Notes under the pieces: model-generated | Databases searched by the model: none | Told to the model about the DNA's origin: nothing | What the model saw: only the letters and a program-made list of their open reading frames with translations | Translations under genes and position numbers: made by a program | Shown here: in pieces, positions 31,428 through 40,010 of the stretch | How positions within the stretch are numbered: position 1 is the first letter of the stretch | How the letters are laid out: every line of letters begins with the position of its first letter | Virus record (IMG/VR): IMGVR_UViG_3300042540_001822 | Coordinates: 62,001 to 126,000 of that record | DNA length: 64,000 nt | Direction: 5' to 3' (one strand) | DNA from: a virus

Positions 31428-31631
31428 ATGTCAAACACAACCAAAAAACCCCAAGTGTCCTACCAGGACAAAATGAACGTCATCCACAGCAAAAGCAGAA
31501 GGGGTGATCAAAAAAGAATTTCCGAGATGACCGGTTATTCTGCCTCTTATGTGTCTGAAGTTTTGTCGGCTCGGTACAACAACGATGAAATCGTTAACTG
31601 CGCCTACAAAATTATGAGACCCCGGAAGTAA
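31428..31631 (+). CDS. Small helix-turn-helix protein
   Basis: This 67-aa protein starts at the ATG 'MSNTTKKPQVSYQDKMNVIH'. Earlier frame extensions use a GTG with no support. Residues 20-50, 'SRRGDQKRISEMTGYSASYV', form an HTH matching the C-terminal domain of the regulator at 3453-4043. It is a single-gene unit with a strong terminator, likely a small transcription regulator. Confidence 0.75.
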   Translation: MSNTTKKPQVSYQDKMNVIHSKSRRGDQKRISEMTGYSASYVSEVLSARYNNDEIVNCAYKIMRPRK

Positions 31632-31646
31632 TTTTCTTCCAACTTC

Positions 31647-31668
31647 AAGCCCCACTTCGGTGGGGCTT
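31647..31668 (+). terminator. Rho-independent terminator
   Basis: A 9-bp stem (aagccccac / gtggggctt) with a ttcg tetraloop is followed by eight T. It closes the small HTH gene. Confidence 0.9.
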
Positions 31669-31689
31669 TTTTTTTAAATTTAAATCCAA

Positions 31690-32295
31690 ATGGAAATAAT
31701 TATCAAAAAAGACAGACCCAATTATTTTAAATCTCATCTTAAAAAATTAAAGACGGGAAGGGGGGTAATTTTACAAGCAGGGGAAGGAAAATCTGCCAAA
31801 GAAATTTTGTCTTGCTGGCCAGGTACAGTATTCTTGGTAGACTCGTGGTCTGATTCACAAGATATTGAAATAAGAGTACCGGGGATGGCGGGAGAAACAG
31901 TTTTGCTTCGGGCCTTGGACAGAATTAAGTTGTATGGAGATCGAGCTATTTTGATCAGGACCAGCACCGAAAAAGCGGGCAATTTATTTGGTCCAGAAAG
32001 TCTTGATTTTGTTTTTTTACAGGACATTACAACCTATGAAGAGGTCAAAAGCACAATCAAAGAGTGGATTCCTAAAATCAAACCAGGAGGTGTGATTGGC
32101 GGATTTGGATTTTTAAATTCTAATTTACAAAATTCCGGAAAAGAAAATGGTAACAATCAAATGATTTGGAACGAAGATGGGGTATTTTTGGGTTACTTTG
32201 GTGTTAACCGTGCAGTTAGAGAAACTGTAGGTTTTAGATTTGATGTAAGCGTAACCTCGGAAGAGGTAGGATCATGGTTTGTTACTCTTGAGTAG
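31690..32295 (+). CDS. SAM-methyltransferase-like protein, degenerate
   Basis: This 201-aa protein has a Rossmann-like layout of class I methyltransferases. There is 'GVILQAGEGKSAKEIL' (glycine loop, motif I), 'VFLVDSWSD' (strand 2) and 'LDFVFLQDITTYEEV'. 'WIPKIKPGGVIGG' is the usual post-motif segment. Motif I reads A-G-E-G-K-S rather than E-x-G-x-G, so binding or activity may be altered. It overlaps the convergent gene at 32282 by 14 nt. Confidence 0.65.
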   Translation: MEIIIKKDRPNYFKSHLKKLKTGRGVILQAGEGKSAKEILSCWPGTVFLVDSWSDSQDIEIRVPGMAGETVLLRALDRIKLYGDRAILIRTSTEKAGNLFGPESLDFVFLQDITTYEEVKSTIKEWIPKIKPGGVIGGFGFLNSNLQNSGKENGNNQMIWNEDGVFLGYFGVNRAVRETVGFRFDVSVTSEEVGSWFVTLE

Positions 32296-32578
32296 GAGGT
32301 TCTTCACCCCTATTTCCATTTAATTTTTTTTCCTTTTGAATCTCCGTGAGTATGTAACCAGAAATGGCGAACTCAATCCCAGCCCAAATAGCTATATCTG
32401 AAGAAGTGGCCTCGGAGTGATTTTCAAGCAGCCAATAAACCATTCCCCATTGCCCGATGATAAAGGCTATGGAAGATTCTAGCCTTTTTTTGGAAAAAAA
32501 AGAAGATTGAGAGGTATAAATACCTAAAAGTTCTTTACCTAGCCAATATAGCCGATCTTTCCAAAATTCAATTTTCAT
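32282..32578 (-). CDS. Small membrane protein
   Basis: This 98-aa protein has two hydrophobic segments (about 38-52 and 62-80) and a charged C-terminal tail. It lies alone on the minus strand between rightward genes and shares an AT-rich box region (32592-32599) with the divergent gene at 32634. No family is recognised. Confidence 0.65.
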   Translation of the reverse strand: MKIEFWKDRLYWLGKELLGIYTSQSSFFSKKRLESSIAFIIGQWGMVYWLLENHSEATSSDIAIWAGIEFAISGYILTEIQKEKKLNGNRGEEPPTQE

Positions 32579-32591
32579 GGTTCAATTTTTT

Positions 32592-32599
32592 GATATATA
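32592..32599. promoter_or_regulatory. Bidirectional GATATATA/TATATATC region
   Basis: GATATATATAT is a near-palindrome between divergent starts at 32578 and 32634, so one box could serve both genes. Confidence 0.4.
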
Positions 32600-32633
32600 T
32601 ATTTTTGGTGATTGAAAATGTATAATCTAATTT

Positions 32634-33458
32634 ATGAAACGTATCCTTCCATTTGTACTTTTCGAATCCAAAGCTGTTCGTCTTCTTTGTGGTCCCACCA
32701 AGAAGCAGGAGGAATTCTTAAATCGTTACACACGAGGAACCTGGTCTGTTAATCCATCAACTGGTTTGGTGGACGTTCAGGGTGATTTTGATTGTTTCGA
32801 TCTACGTCTGAAATCCTTTCGAGGAATCTCGTTCGGACATGTCAGTGGGTATTTCGGCTGTTCCGGCAACCAGCTGACCTCCCTGGAAGGAGCACCCCAG
32901 ACGGTGGGTGGGGGTTTCCACTGTTCCAACAACCGATTGACCTCCCTGAAAGGAGCACCCCTGACGGTGAACGGGGATTTCCTCTGTTACAACAACCAGC
33001 TGACCTCGCTGGCGGGAGCACCACAGACGGTGGGTGGGTTTTTTAAGTGTTACGACAACCAGCTGACCTCTCTTAAAGGAGCACCTCAGACGGTGGGTGA
33101 TGCTTTCTCCTGTTACGACAACCAGCTGACCTCCCTCGAAGGAGCACCTCAGACGGTGGGTGGGAAATTCTATTGTGATTTATTCGAAATACAAAAAGGC
33201 AAATGGAACATGGAAGGATGGGCGGAGGTTCTGAACACAGGAACACCAGCAGCCCAAAAATTGATTCTCACCCTCCCATGGCTAGGACCGGACTGGTGGA
33301 ACCAGGAACTCCAACGGGATCCAGCGAAAACAGTTCATCTATTGGCCACTGTATGGAACCACATGCCAAAGGACATGCAATCTGCAATCAAGATTCCTAA
33401 GGGATATGAGAATCAGTTGGATCTGTTTTCTGGATTCGACGAGCTGGGCTTGTTTTGA
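32634..33458 (+). CDS. Repeat paralogue 12: 5 repeats
   Basis: This 274-aa protein has a third N-terminal variant, MKRILPFVLFESKAVRLLCG (L-F-E at 9-11). Five well-conserved repeats share nucleotide-level identity with the first array. It ends 'GYENQLDLFSGFDELGLF'. It is surrounded by AT-rich genes, which makes its GC-rich repeats stand out. Confidence 0.9.
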   Translation: MKRILPFVLFESKAVRLLCGPTKKQEEFLNRYTRGTWSVNPSTGLVDVQGDFDCFDLRLKSFRGISFGHVSGYFGCSGNQLTSLEGAPQTVGGGFHCSNNRLTSLKGAPLTVNGDFLCYNNQLTSLAGAPQTVGGFFKCYDNQLTSLKGAPQTVGDAFSCYDNQLTSLEGAPQTVGGKFYCDLFEIQKGKWNMEGWAEVLNTGTPAAQKLILTLPWLGPDWWNQELQRDPAKTVHLLATVWNHMPKDMQSAIKIPKGYENQLDLFSGFDELGLF

Positions 33459-33467
33459 TAATAAAAA

Positions 33468-34118
33468 ATGGAATCAGAAAAAAAAATTGAATTTGTTAAA
33501 TGGTTCTTGGGAACCTTTGTTCTGGTGATTATTACTACTTTTATTTCTTTTTACTTTCAGAATAGAGAACAATCTTTAAAAGAAGTTACTTTCTACGATA
33601 AATATGCCACGGAGCTTATCGTATTAAACCCAGATATTGCCAAAAGAAGACTTCTATCTCAATATTTTGCCCACGTAACACCAAACGCCCAAGTTAGGGC
33701 ACAATGGATGTCCTATTACAAAGTCGTAAACGAAGAATGGCTAAATTCTACCGGTCAACTAGCACCACCCCCACAATCATCCATCCCTTTAGATTCTTCT
33801 GCCACATTTTTCAGTGAGCATCAAGAACAAGAAAAAAAAGATGATCCTTTAGATTTCGTACTGCCTGGAACCAAATTTCAATCTGCTTCCGATTTGGAAA
33901 GGTTAGGCTGGGAATCTCTGCTTGATGGCAAATATGAAGATGCTCTCTTTTATTTTAGAAGGTGCGAGGACATATATCCAGGTTTCCATTCTATTTGGGA
34001 GACAATAAAATTTTTGGAATCTAACCCAAATTACGAAGTTTCAAGTATGAAAACTGATTTAAAAAAATACACATGGAAACTTCCGGCAGATTTAAAACGA
34101 AGAGTTGAATCTCTTTAA
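33468..34118 (+). CDS. Membrane-anchored protein with TPR-like end
   Basis: This 216-aa protein has one transmembrane helix (residues 10-28) after a short basic/acidic start. A helical region follows, then a Pro/Gln-rich linker (about 100-125). A C-terminal helical pair, 'WESLLDGKYEDALFYFRRCE', looks like a TPR motif. It is probably inner-membrane anchored. No [IL]-x-E signal is present. Confidence 0.7.
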   Translation: MESEKKIEFVKWFLGTFVLVIITTFISFYFQNREQSLKEVTFYDKYATELIVLNPDIAKRRLLSQYFAHVTPNAQVRAQWMSYYKVVNEEWLNSTGQLAPPPQSSIPLDSSATFFSEHQEQEKKDDPLDFVLPGTKFQSASDLERLGWESLLDGKYEDALFYFRRCEDIYPGFHSIWETIKFLESNPNYEVSSMKTDLKKYTWKLPADLKRRVESL

Positions 34119-34133
34119 ATAAATGTTGAAATG

Positions 34134-34141
34134 GATATATA
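34134..34141 (+). promoter_or_regulatory. GATATATA box
   Basis: GATATATA ends 4 nt before the ATG at 34146. Confidence 0.45.
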
Positions 34142-34145
34142 AAAA

Positions 34146-36077
34146 ATGCAATTTAATCTACAGAAATTTTCTGATTTCGTTTGGCAAAGAATTTTGGAGG
34201 AAGACGATAATCCGGTTTCACCTCAAACCACTCCCAATCCGTTTAGTTCACATTGGCTTGACCGAACTGCATTACCAGGAGACCCGGAATACGGGAAAAA
34301 AAAGTCTAGAATAGTTCCATTCGAAGAGGATATAAACCCGGAGGGATTTGTTCTAAAACAAAATCTTTTAAATTCCAATGGAATTATAATTGATAGTCTG
34401 ACTTTAAATAATGTCTTAACGGGATCAGTGTTAGATTTTGAAGAATTGAGAAAAATTCTATCCCGTATTTTTTATAAAATTGCCAGAAGTTCCAAAATCA
34501 AAAATTTTTTAATCCAAACTGAAAATATTTCAGGTTTAAAGTCCAATTGGATCATGTTTTTGGGAAAAGTTTGTTTGAAAAATTCATCCTTAACAGATGA
34601 AAAATTATTTTTAGATTTCAGATGGGTTAAGGCTGTGGAGGAAAAAACCGGAGGTTCAATGTGGGGAGGAGGAAAAGGAATTGATCCTGGAGCAATGACG
34701 ATTTTGTTTTATTCTATAGGATCTAATTCAGATCCAATCTACAATCGTTATATTCAGAAAAACGCTGCTTTAGGTGAGATTGCCAACCAAGCAGGACAGA
34801 GAATTGTCAGAGTGCCAAGTGCTTCCGAAATTAAATCGGTTCAACTACTCTATCCTTTAGGTAAAGATTTCACCTTCGAAATTGACCTCCAGGAAAATTT
34901 ATTTCAAATTCTGAATTCAATACAAACACAAATTCATTCTGCACAGGAGGAATTCCCAGTGGTAGATCAAAAACAAGAAAAAATTGATTTTGTACCTCAA
35001 AAAATATTCAATCTTTTCCAAGAAAATGCCATTTGGTTTTTAGATGGGGATTTGGTTTTTAACAACGAGAAAATTTTAGATATTTTTGATGCCATAGATG
35101 ATGGAAGATTTTTAATCTGGGATTCAAATCAGAAGACTTATTCTAGTCCAACCTATATTTTTACCGATGAAATGTTGGTGAAAACAAGAAAAAGACTGGA
35201 AAATTTTTTCTCCCATTTCTATGAACAATTTGAAAAACAAAAGTACTCTAGAGTTAGTTTGCAAAATCTTAACACACAAAATTTTAAAAATGCTTTTGAA
35301 GATATCAAGTTGTGCTTTGATAACTTTAAATTTAAAAAAGGAATGGATTTTAAAAAATTAAATTCCAAAATGAGACAAGAAATTGAAAAGACGACAGAAA
35401 ACAAAAAAAACCGTGTTTCTGATTTTTCTAATTTTTTGGCAGAAAGGGAAAAAATTTCCGCCAGGAAGAAAAATCCATGTTGGTCTGGTTACAAAAAGGT
35501 GGGAATGAAAACCAAAAATGGCAAATCCGTGCCCAACTGTGTTCCTGTAAACAAATCTAAGAATATTTTAGGAGAAAATGAGAATATAGATGACATAATT
35601 TCTGGGTTCGAAGATCTTGGAATTAATAAAAAACTCAAGGTTTGGTTTATAGACTGGGAGTCTCATGTAGATGGTTGTAGTCGATATCTATTGTGTGTTG
35701 AAGGCTACACCAGACCGGAAGCCATTTTGAAAATTGCAGAAACTTTGAGTGTAGAAGATGGGGTAGATCAGGAAGATTGGAAAAATTTTTTAAATCTCGT
35801 GGAAGAAGATAAAGATGGAATTTGGGGAGAATTGGTTCAACTAGTTCAGGAGTCGAATTACAGAGAGGAAGAAGAAACCCTTTTGTCTGTTAATGTCATG
35901 GATCACCCTAAACCCTCAGCTTTAGAACTTGAGCCTAGATCGCTCACTCTTTATAATGATTTCAATTCTTTTACAAAAAATGCAGAATTGGTTCTAGAGG
36001 CTGACAGAAATTTGAAATCTTGGTATGGAATAAATTTGGACTCAATTGAAAAATTAGAATCAGACCATTGGATATAA
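34146..36077 (+). CDS. Large signal-bearing fusion protein with GFEDLG domain
   Basis: This 643-aa protein has the signal 'MQFNLQKFSDFVWQRILEED' with I-L-E at 16-18. Residues 20-460 have no recognised fold. Residues about 450-475 carry 'NPCWSGYKKVGMK' to 'VPNCVPV', a short two-Cys motif that recurs near the ends of T4-like phage virion or head proteins. It is joined directly to a second module, 'DDIISGFEDLGINKKLKVWF', that matches the free-standing genes at 36091-37638. It looks like a fusion of a virion protein with that family. The body was not assigned. Confidence 0.75.
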   Translation: MQFNLQKFSDFVWQRILEEDDNPVSPQTTPNPFSSHWLDRTALPGDPEYGKKKSRIVPFEEDINPEGFVLKQNLLNSNGIIIDSLTLNNVLTGSVLDFEELRKILSRIFYKIARSSKIKNFLIQTENISGLKSNWIMFLGKVCLKNSSLTDEKLFLDFRWVKAVEEKTGGSMWGGGKGIDPGAMTILFYSIGSNSDPIYNRYIQKNAALGEIANQAGQRIVRVPSASEIKSVQLLYPLGKDFTFEIDLQENLFQILNSIQTQIHSAQEEFPVVDQKQEKIDFVPQKIFNLFQENAIWFLDGDLVFNNEKILDIFDAIDDGRFLIWDSNQKTYSSPTYIFTDEMLVKTRKRLENFFSHFYEQFEKQKYSRVSLQNLNTQNFKNAFEDIKLCFDNFKFKKGMDFKKLNSKMRQEIEKTTENKKNRVSDFSNFLAEREKISARKKNPCWSGYKKVGMKTKNGKSVPNCVPVNKSKNILGENENIDDIISGFEDLGINKKLKVWFIDWESHVDGCSRYLLCVEGYTRPEAILKIAETLSVEDGVDQEDWKNFLNLVEEDKDGIWGELVQLVQESNYREEEETLLSVNVMDHPKPSALELEPRSLTLYNDFNSFTKNAELVLEADRNLKSWYGINLDSIEKLESDHWI

Positions 36078-36090
36078 AATAAGAAAATGT

Positions 36091-36600
36091 ATGGCACTTA
36101 AAAATTTTTTAGATTTTTTTCTGACCGAAAACTCAGAGGAAGAAATTAATTCTTTAATTTCTGGATTTGAGGATTTGGGCATAAATGAAAAGCCCAAGGT
36201 TTGGTTCTTCTCGGCTGATTCCAGAGCGGATGGTTTCATAGAAGAATTGTTGGTTGTAGAGGCTACAACTGAAATAGAAGCAATTAAGATGGTCTTAAAA
36301 CATTCTTTAATTAATTATGAAGAGGAAGAAGATGGTTCTATCTCCACTGAAGACGGCGACCCAATAAAAGATTTAGAAGACCTCGCAACAGCTTGTGAAG
36401 ATTATTACAGCGATGTAAATTATTCATTTTCTTTCATAGACCAAATTACACACCCATTCCCGAGCCGATATCAACCAGGCACAACTGAGTATTCAATTTA
36501 TAGACAATATCACGAGGGTTTAAGTAATGCTTTTAAGGAGATAAATAAAACCAACGCCGAATTAAAGAGAAAATATGGCATTGGATTGGAAGATTTATAA
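36091..36600 (+). CDS. GFEDLG-family paralogue a
   Basis: This 169-aa protein has the start 'MALKNFLDFFLTENSEEE' with L-T-E, then 'SLISGFEDLGINEKPKVWFF' and an alpha/beta body ending 'KRKYGIGLEDL'. It is the first of three tandem paralogues, and the fusion protein upstream carries the same module. A role inside the virion or as an ejected protein is inferred from the signal. Confidence 0.8.
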   Translation: MALKNFLDFFLTENSEEEINSLISGFEDLGINEKPKVWFFSADSRADGFIEELLVVEATTEIEAIKMVLKHSLINYEEEEDGSISTEDGDPIKDLEDLATACEDYYSDVNYSFSFIDQITHPFPSRYQPGTTEYSIYRQYHEGLSNAFKEINKTNAELKRKYGIGLEDL

Positions 36601-36619
36601 GGGATAAATAAAATTTAAA

Positions 36620-37120
36620 ATGGCACTCAAAAAATTTTTTGAATTTTCAATTTCTGAAACAGAAGAAGATCCCGAATCTTTAATTTCTGGATTTGAGGAT
36701 TTGGGCATAAATGAAAAGCCCAAGGTTTGGTTTTTCATTTTAGATTGGTACGATCACAATTTTACTGGAGATATAGATAATGAGATTCCGGATTATTCAT
36801 ATTTAATTGTTATAGAGGCAAATTCACAAAAAGAAGCCATGGATTTTTTAAGTGAATATAGTCAGTCAGAATTTAAGGAAGAAATTCTCAACAGAGAAAA
36901 TTGGAATCAATTTCTTAAAGAATTCAATCAAACTGCTTTGGAGGAAGCACATCCTATCGGATGTAAGTTACATCTTTTAAAAGAAATTTTCCACCCTTAT
37001 TCATCTAAATTTCAACCTGGTTTTGAATTATTTGCCCTTGATAAAGGGAACAACAAAATACTGAACCAAGAATTAATTCAAAAATATGGAGTGGGAACAG
37101 AAGACCTTCGTATTTATTAA
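36620..37120 (+). CDS. GFEDLG-family paralogue b
   Basis: This 166-aa protein starts 'MALKKFFEFSISETEEDPES' with I-S-E, followed by the same 'LISGFEDLGINEKPKVWFF' block. That block is identical in nucleotides over about 50 bp to paralogues a and c while the rest is diverged. It ends 'QKYGVGTEDLRIY'. Confidence 0.8.
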   Translation: MALKKFFEFSISETEEDPESLISGFEDLGINEKPKVWFFILDWYDHNFTGDIDNEIPDYSYLIVIEANSQKEAMDFLSEYSQSEFKEEILNRENWNQFLKEFNQTALEEAHPIGCKLHLLKEIFHPYSSKFQPGFELFALDKGNNKILNQELIQKYGVGTEDLRIY

Positions 37121-37134
37121 AAAAATAAAAAATT

Positions 37135-37638
37135 ATGAAATTACAAAATTTTTCGAATTTTTCCCCCCAAAAAAAAGATGACTATGATATTGATTCTTTG
37201 ATTTCTGGATTTGAGGATTTGGGCATAAATGAAAAGCCCAAGGTTTGGTTTTTTGATTACTCTTGTTTTGGAGATGGAACTCACCAAAGAAACATTCTCG
37301 CCATACAGGCAATTTCCGAAATGGACGCCAAAAGAATGATGATGGAATATTTTAAAGCTGGAAGACCATCGAATTTTTCCCAAAAGTTGGGAAGCGATAA
37401 AGGCTGGGAAAATTTTCTAGAATTTATTTTAGAAAAAGCCAATCCTGCTCTTGGAATGGAAGTAATCGATTTAGTAAAAGAAATTCCATTTCCTAACCCT
37501 TCTCGATTCAAAGAGGGAATTAATAATTTGGTTTTATATTGGTCTGAAAATCAAGCAATTGATTGTTTTCATGCTATGAATGACGTAGAAGAATATCTTA
37601 GAAAAAAATATAATATTGGATTGGAAGATTTTTCCTAA
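37135..37638 (+). CDS. GFEDLG-family paralogue c
   Basis: This 167-aa protein starts 'MKLQNFSNFSPQKKDDYDID'. It lacks an [IL]-x-E motif before 'SLISGFEDLGINEKPKVWFF', so it may not be trimmed. It ends 'KKYNIGLEDFS' like its siblings. Confidence 0.78.
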   Translation: MKLQNFSNFSPQKKDDYDIDSLISGFEDLGINEKPKVWFFDYSCFGDGTHQRNILAIQAISEMDAKRMMMEYFKAGRPSNFSQKLGSDKGWENFLEFILEKANPALGMEVIDLVKEIPFPNPSRFKEGINNLVLYWSENQAIDCFHAMNDVEEYLRKKYNIGLEDFS

Positions 37639-37662
37639 GATCACCGAAAATTTGAATTCATT

Positions 37663-38061
37663 TCAGGTTGGATCGTGTGTGGATAATTTCCATTTCCACC
37701 CTTCAATCATCAATGAAGCAGTGGCATAATTCGTGGCTAGTGGCACATTGTAAACATTGCAAACTCTTAGAAGCATATTTACGTCCACAATGTGAGGATG
37801 AACAGCCAAGGGGTCGATAAAAAACACGACCCCATCCACATGTCCGTCTGCTATCATGGCGGCGATTTGGGCGTCACCCCCCATAGGTCCAGACTTCTTT
37901 TTCTCTACCCGAATCCCAGCATGTTCGATGTGTGTACCTGTGGTACCGGTGGCCACGATGTTGTGGAGGCAAAAGAAATCCATTCTTTTCATGATGAAAG
38001 CAACTATGTCAGCTTTTTTCCCATCATGTGCAATAACTGCTATGTTTAGCGGTTTGTTCAT
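37663..38061 (-). CDS. mgsA: Methylglyoxal synthase
   Basis: This 132-aa protein would convert dihydroxyacetone phosphate to methylglyoxal and phosphate, bypassing lower glycolysis. Visible family motifs include 'IAVIAHDGKK' (phosphate-binding start), 'ATGTTGTHIE' and 'KKSGPMGGDAQIAAMI' (catalytic Asp region). 'FFIDPLAVHPHIVDVNMLLR' carries the conserved Pro-His, and 'PLATNYATA' follows. It is slightly shorter than the bacterial enzyme (about 150). It is coupled to the RNA ligase gene by an ATGA overlap. Finding it in a phage is unusual. Confidence 0.92.
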   Translation of the reverse strand: MNKPLNIAVIAHDGKKADIVAFIMKRMDFFCLHNIVATGTTGTHIEHAGIRVEKKKSGPMGGDAQIAAMIADGHVDGVVFFIDPLAVHPHIVDVNMLLRVCNVYNVPLATNYATASLMIEGWKWKLSTHDPT

Positions 38062-39083
38062 AATTTTCTAAATTCTGGCTTCAAAATTTTCCAAATAGAA
38101 TGGGTAATGTCCTTTCCGTCAAGAAGACTAAAAAGCAAATTGGGATGTCTAAATCTGGTGGCCTGTTCCGCATAGGACTTCCGGTCGGAGGGATTAATTT
38201 TTCCAAGAATTTCTTGATGATAAGAAACATAGTCTTTTCGAATGTTGTCAAACCTAAGTGTTAAATCACCAGCTACCTCTTGGACCTTCCGATAAAATTC
38301 ATCAGGTACATCCACAAGTAAATTAGTGAAATCCCCACCGGAAGCCAAAACCTCCCAGATGGCTGTCGTGGAGAGATTGGTCATGATTTTATGTAATCGC
38401 AAATATTCCTCTCCTTTGATTTTCATCCTATCTCCATTCGAAAAACGGATCACAAAACCCTCTGCCTTATCGGAAATTTTCCCTTTTAAAGTGGAATAAT
38501 CTAAAATCCCATCGTATCTGGGAGTTATATCACAAACAATATATTTGGAAGTTAGATTTAAAATTTCGTAAGACATCTCTAATCCATCGTGGGTCCTAAA
38601 TGCTCCCAAAAGGGTGAGTTTATCTTCGTTACCGTAATCTACTACAATCCGGTTCCAAGGAGCAGTTAATTCAAATAAATAGGTATACTCGTCATCAAGA
38701 GTTGAAGTGTCAAGAGCATCAAGCAGTTTTTGTCCAGCAACGGCCTGATCTGAGGTGAAAGAACCTCTAGAGGAGACGAACCAACGGTCCCACACGAAAA
38801 ATGCAATTATCAGGGATCCGTCTATCTTTTCAAACACTTCGAAATCAGGAGTTGGGTTATGTTTGCCTTCCTCCAAATTAAAGAATTTACGGAAGGGCCT
38901 GGCACAGATTGTACCATCATCTGTCCAGGTAACCAATCCCCGGCAACTCAAAGTTACCTCGTCCCAAAGGGATTCGTATTGGACCTTTTCAGTGTAATTC
39001 CAAATTTCAAGGGGATACACTGGATGTTTCTGATGGTACAATAGACCTTGCTGGGCGTATTGACGTAAAGTTTGAAGTTCCAT
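38058..39083 (-). CDS. T4 Rnl1-type RNA ligase
   Basis: This 341-aa ATP-dependent RNA ligase has its nucleotidyl-transfer Lys86 in 'EKIDGSLI' (K-x-D-G, motif I). Other motifs are 'SSRGSF' (III), 'YLFELTAPWNRIV' (IIIa), 'EGFVIRF' (IV) and 'MKIKGEEYLRL' (V). The N-terminal 'LSCRGLV' and 'RPFRKFFNLEEG' match the T4 RnlA layout. It would repair tRNA or RNA cut by host defence nucleases; the tRNA-Arg in this window is a possible substrate. It is followed by mgsA with overlapping stop and start. An upstream TATTTTTAC word is a weak promoter candidate. Confidence 0.92.
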   Translation of the reverse strand: MELQTLRQYAQQGLLYHQKHPVYPLEIWNYTEKVQYESLWDEVTLSCRGLVTWTDDGTICARPFRKFFNLEEGKHNPTPDFEVFEKIDGSLIIAFFVWDRWFVSSRGSFTSDQAVAGQKLLDALDTSTLDDEYTYLFELTAPWNRIVVDYGNEDKLTLLGAFRTHDGLEMSYEILNLTSKYIVCDITPRYDGILDYSTLKGKISDKAEGFVIRFSNGDRMKIKGEEYLRLHKIMTNLSTTAIWEVLASGGDFTNLLVDVPDEFYRKVQEVAGDLTLRFDNIRKDYVSYHQEILGKINPSDRKSYAEQATRFRHPNLLFSLLDGKDITHSIWKILKPEFRKL

Positions 39084-39160
39084 ACCATATTTTAGTGTAA
39101 AAATACGAAAATTTTCTTGGAAAAATCTCCCAAAAAAATAATTTTAAGCTATTTTATAAT

Positions 39161-39940
39161 TTAATCCTTGAAATTATAAATTTTACTGTACCTAATTTTA
39201 GGGTTAGACCTTATAGCTCTTGCCTTCTCATATTCTGTAGACTCTTCCATCCATGGGAGTTTTAAATAATCGGTTGATTTCCAAATTTGACTGTCTATTT
39301 TTTCCTCTATGTAATAATAAGAAGCGATCGACATTCTTGGTTTTTTACCCTTAAAGGGGAAGGGCTGCCCATGGAAATTGTCCCGAGTATCAAATATTAC
39401 CCAGGAATTAAATTGATTAAGTAGTTTGGTAACTTTTCCATCCTTCCAAAATTCTAATGATCCGTTGTTGAATTCCTGATCCTCGTCAGTCAAATATCCG
39501 ATAACATTAATGCACCTCAAAAGCTGTTTTGTATTTGAATATGAATCTGGTAAAACGTTGAAGTCTTTATGGATAGAAAGATATCCACCATGTTTAGTTT
39601 TATGCAAACCACCTCCCCATCTTTTTTCATCAACTTTAAGATTTTCTAGTCCTGTTATTTTTTGTATAAAACTTACAAATTCATCGGAATGAATATAAAT
39701 AAACAATCTTTTCAAATTTTCTGGCATTTTATCCAAATTGTTTAATGTATATTTTTCAAACTCGAAATAGGGATCAGAGTACTTAAAAAAATCTTCATCC
39801 GATAAATCTAAAAATTCTTTTTCACAAATTTTGATAAAATCAGAATCAAAAAGGTCTTGTAATACAACGTGATTAGGGGAATTTTCTATGTAATTTTTTT
39901 TTAATTCTTCCAGATTCAAATTTTGATTTAAAAATTTCAT
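39161..39940 (-). CDS. 2-oxoglutarate/Fe(II) oxygenase, prolyl-hydroxylase type
   Basis: This 259-aa protein has a double-stranded beta-helix core with iron ligands His124-x-Asp126 ('SIHKDF') and His190 ('NFHGQPFPF'). Arg202 follows as the 2-oxoglutarate anchor ('KPRMSIASYYY'). 'GYLTDEDQEFNNGSLEFWKD' is typical of prolyl 4-hydroxylase-like proteins. The substrate is unknown. Its proximity to the GT60-type glycosyltransferase at 43313 suggests a possible hydroxylate-then-glycosylate pair. It lies 77 nt upstream of the RNA ligase start. Confidence 0.88.
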   Translation of the reverse strand: MKFLNQNLNLEELKKNYIENSPNHVVLQDLFDSDFIKICEKEFLDLSDEDFFKYSDPYFEFEKYTLNNLDKMPENLKRLFIYIHSDEFVSFIQKITGLENLKVDEKRWGGGLHKTKHGGYLSIHKDFNVLPDSYSNTKQLLRCINVIGYLTDEDQEFNNGSLEFWKDGKVTKLLNQFNSWVIFDTRDNFHGQPFPFKGKKPRMSIASYYYIEEKIDSQIWKSTDYLKLPWMEESTEYEKARAIRSNPKIRYSKIYNFKD

Positions 39941-39997
39941 TTTTTTTAACGATTATATTTAATCCAAACTTTTATGTTTCAAAACTGTTTTCATCAT

Positions 39998-40005
39998 GAT
40001 ATATA
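39998..40005 (+). promoter_or_regulatory. GATATATA box
   Basis: GATATATA followed by AATCT and the ATG at 40011; it opens the rightward unit divergent from the oxygenase gene. Confidence 0.5.
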
Positions 40006-40010
40006 AATCT

